Source of the DNA: Streptomyces panaciradicis
GTDB lineage: Bacteria > Actinomycetota > Actinomycetes > Streptomycetales > Streptomycetaceae
NCBI RefSeq assembly: GCF_023516615.1
Contig: NZ_JAMGBF010000148.1
Span: 1 to 33,868 of the forward strand
Length of the DNA stretch: 33,868 nt
Direction: 5' to 3'
The notes beneath the pieces were generated by a model. That model was not told where the DNA came from. It did no database searches and was given only the letters and a program-made list of their open reading frames with translations. Of the stretch, positions 31,220 to 33,868 are shown piece by piece (position 1 is the first letter of the stretch; each line of letters begins with the position of its first letter). The translations under genes were made by a program, and so were the position numbers.

Positions 31220-32170
31220 ATGAACGCTCGTCTCGCTCGGCGCATGGCGGCCGCCGCCACCACAGCCCTGGCTCTCACCGCGCTCTCCGCCTGCCAAGAC
31301 GGCGGCGACGACACCACGCCCGCAGCGAACGGGAAGGTCGCGGTCGCCGGTGTGGAGATCACCAAGGACCAGGCCCTGCACGACAAGCTCCCGGACCAGA
31401 TCAAGAAGGCCGGCAAGGTGCGGGTGGCCACCGACGTTCCCTATCCGCCCTTCGAGATGTTCGTGAAGGAAGGCGAGAGCCAACTGACCGGCCTGGACTA
31501 CGACCTGGGCCAGGCACTGGGCGGCAAGCTCGGCGTGGCCTTCGCCTTCACGCCGCAGAAGTTCGACGGGATCGTCCCGGCCATCCAGGCCGGCAAGTTC
31601 GACGCCGCGATGTCGGCGATCACCGACAACAAGCAGCGCCAGCAGGTCGTCGACTTCGTCGACTACTCCCAGTCCGGCTCGGGCATCCTCGTCGCCGACG
31701 GCAACCCCGGCAAGATCGGCAACCTCGACGCCCTGTGCGGGCAGAAGGTCGCCGTGCAGGCCGCCACCAACCAGCTCGACCTGCTCAAGAAGCACCAGGC
31801 CGACTGCTCCGCCGCGGGCAAGGGGAAGATCGACATCCAGACCTACCCCAAGGACTCCGACGCCCAGCTCGCCCTGCGTTCCGGCAAGGTCGTCGCGCAG
31901 GTCCTGACCAAGCCCGCGGCCGGCTGGGTCGCCAAGACCGCCGACGGTGGCAAGGCCTTCGACCTCGTCGAGGACCCCACCGCGCCCGGAGGTTACAACG
32001 CCTCGCCCAACGGCATCGCCGTCAGCAAGCAGCTGCCCGAACTGACCGACGCCATCCAGAAGGCGCTGCAGGCACTGATCGACGACGGCACCGTCAAGAA
32101 GATCTACGACAAGTACGGCGTCGCCTCGATCGCCACGAAGGCGGCCACCAAGAACGCGGCGGTGGACTGA
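31220..32170 (+). CDS. Polar amino-acid ABC transporter substrate-binding lipoprotein
   Basis: 316 residues from the ATG at 31220, behind GAGAGG. The signal peptide ends in lipobox LSAC, with lipidated Cys25. The mature protein is a family-3 (SBP_bac_3) solute-binding protein: VRVATDVPYPPFEMF opens lobe 1, and FDGIVPAIQAGKFDAAMSAI, VAVQAAT and the closing ALIDDGTVKKIYDKYGV are typical. It captures an amino acid outside the membrane for the permease and ATPase encoded next; specificity cannot be read off. The permease ATG begins 3 bases after its stop. Confidence 0.95.
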   Translation: MNARLARRMAAAATTALALTALSACQDGGDDTTPAANGKVAVAGVEITKDQALHDKLPDQIKKAGKVRVATDVPYPPFEMFVKEGESQLTGLDYDLGQALGGKLGVAFAFTPQKFDGIVPAIQAGKFDAAMSAITDNKQRQQVVDFVDYSQSGSGILVADGNPGKIGNLDALCGQKVAVQAATNQLDLLKKHQADCSAAGKGKIDIQTYPKDSDAQLALRSGKVVAQVLTKPAAGWVAKTADGGKAFDLVEDPTAPGGYNASPNGIAVSKQLPELTDAIQKALQALIDDGTVKKIYDKYGVASIATKAATKNAAVD

Positions 32171-32172
32171 GG

Positions 32173-33146
32173 ATGATCGACACCAAGGACGCGCTCAAGG
32201 CACCGCCCGCCGGTCATCGCGGCGATCAGGAGCTCGAAATCGTCCCGGTCCGCAACTACGGGCGCTGGATCGCCGCGGTGATCAGCGTGACGGCACTGGC
32301 CGGCCTCATCGGCTCGCTCGCCAAGAACCACAACCTGCACTGGGACATCGTCGGCGACTACCTCTTCGCCAACCTCGTCTTCGACGGCCTGGGCACCACC
32401 CTGTGGCTCACCGCCGCCGCCATGACCCTGGGCCTGGGACTGGGCACCCTGATCGCCGTCATGCGGCTGTCCTCCAGCCCCGTCCTGTACGGCATCGCCA
32501 CGGCCTTCGTCTGGGTCTTCCGCGGCACCCCCCTCCTCGTACAGATCATCTTCTGGGGATATGCCGCGGCCCTCTACAAGTACGTGAAGATCGGCATCCC
32601 CTTCACCGACATCACGTTCTTCCAGACCGAGACCAACGCCCTGCTCACCCCGGCCATAGCCGCCCTCCTCGCCCTGGGACTGAACGAGGCCGCCTACGCC
32701 TCGGAGATCGTCCGCGCCGGCATCCAGTCCGTCGACCCCGGCCAGACCGAGGCCGCGCACTCGCTCGGCATGCGCCCGGCCCTGACCATGCGCAGGATCG
32801 TCCTGCCCCAGGCGATGCGGGTCATCATCCCCCCGATGGGCAACGAGACCATCAACATGCTGAAGATGACCGCGCTCGTCTCGGTCATCTCCGCCCACGA
32901 CCTGATGTCCAACATCCAGGACGTGTACGCCCAGAACTACCAGGTCATCCCCATGCTCGTCGTGGCAAGCCTGTGGTACCTGGCGCTGGTCAGCGTGCTC
33001 AGCGTCCCCCAGGCCTGGCTGGAGCGCCGCTACGGCCGCGGCACCGGCCGCGCCGGGCACGCCTCGCCGCTGCAGCGGATGCTCGGCGGCGCCGCGGGCC
33101 TGCTCGGAAACGGCCTGATCGGAAAGAAGAACAAGGAGGACGGCCG

Positions 33147-33150
<4 letters not shown>
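32173..33150 (+). CDS. Polar amino-acid ABC transporter permease (HisM/GlnP type)
   Basis: 325 residues from the ATG at 32173, with GGTGGA inside the previous gene as a likely Shine-Dalgarno. A 30-residue cytoplasmic head precedes about five membrane segments (first near 34-53). The conserved opening FDGLGTTLWLT and RGTPLLVQIIFWGY, and the EAA coupling loop (EIVRAGIQSVDPGQTEAAHSLGM), identify the HisMQ/GlnP class. A C-terminal cytoplasmic tail of about 40 residues is basic. Its TGA overlaps the ATG of the ATPase gene (ATGA). One permease with one ATPase suggests a homodimeric channel. Confidence 0.95.
33133..33140 (+). promoter_or_regulatory. Strong ribosome binding site for the ABC ATPase gene
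   Basis: AAGGAGGA, 6 bases before the ATG at 33147, inside the end of the permease gene. It is near-perfect for 16S pairing and fixes the start of the truncated last gene. Confidence 0.8.

Positions 33151-33868
<718 letters not shown>

Overview
The window is high-GC actinobacterial DNA, most probably from Streptomyces. Supporting signs are very strong third-position GC with long antisense shadow frames, frequent GTG starts, ATGA/GTGA gene overlaps, a SARP/AfsR-type regulator, and a gene pair resembling the Streptomyces telomere proteins Tap and Tpg. I see no tRNA, rRNA, CRISPR array or insertion sequence.

Region 1 (1-15236) is a candidate type VII secretion effector locus. A giant gene, cut by the left edge and at least 3,529 codons long in the window, encodes an OTU-like cysteine protease, three anthrax-lethal-factor-like metalloprotease modules (two with intact zinc ligands, the middle one dead) and a large-clostridial-toxin-like glycosyltransferase with a DXD motif. 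These are separated by Pro/Ala/Ser/Thr-rich linkers and repeated structural modules. Fourteen bases downstream lies a type VII secretion-associated protein. Convergent to both, behind a shared 12-bp-stem hairpin, is a parallel beta-helix protein fused to two CbbX/EccA-like AAA ATPase domains. A small secreted protein follows at 15537-15890.

Region 2 (15993-22277, all minus strand) is an envelope-sensing module: response regulator, histidine kinase, Cys-rich lipoprotein, membrane-fusion protein with a peptidoglycan-binding domain, ABC ATPase and MacB/FtsX-type permease. An 11-bp-periodic TGTC repeat occurs both upstream of the response regulator and upstream of the lipoprotein, so the regulator probably controls both transcripts. 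A large SARP-family regulator (22622-25993) diverges from the two-component genes.

Region 3 (26211-29329) is a two-gene operon. The first protein fuses two Phd-like antitoxin domains, a DnaB-like RecA domain with a lost Walker A lysine, and a C-terminal domain resembling Tap, with family-B-polymerase-like motif A and C aspartates. The second, overlapping by one base, is a small Tpg-like protein. This looks like an unusual terminal-protein or replication module.

Region 4 (29459-33868) has a secreted cyanophycinase-like (S51) protein with a PPC domain, divergent from a polar amino-acid ABC transporter (binding protein, permease, ATPase; the last cut by the right edge). The intergenic region carries a GlnR-like inverted repeat, suggesting a nitrogen-scavenging locus.
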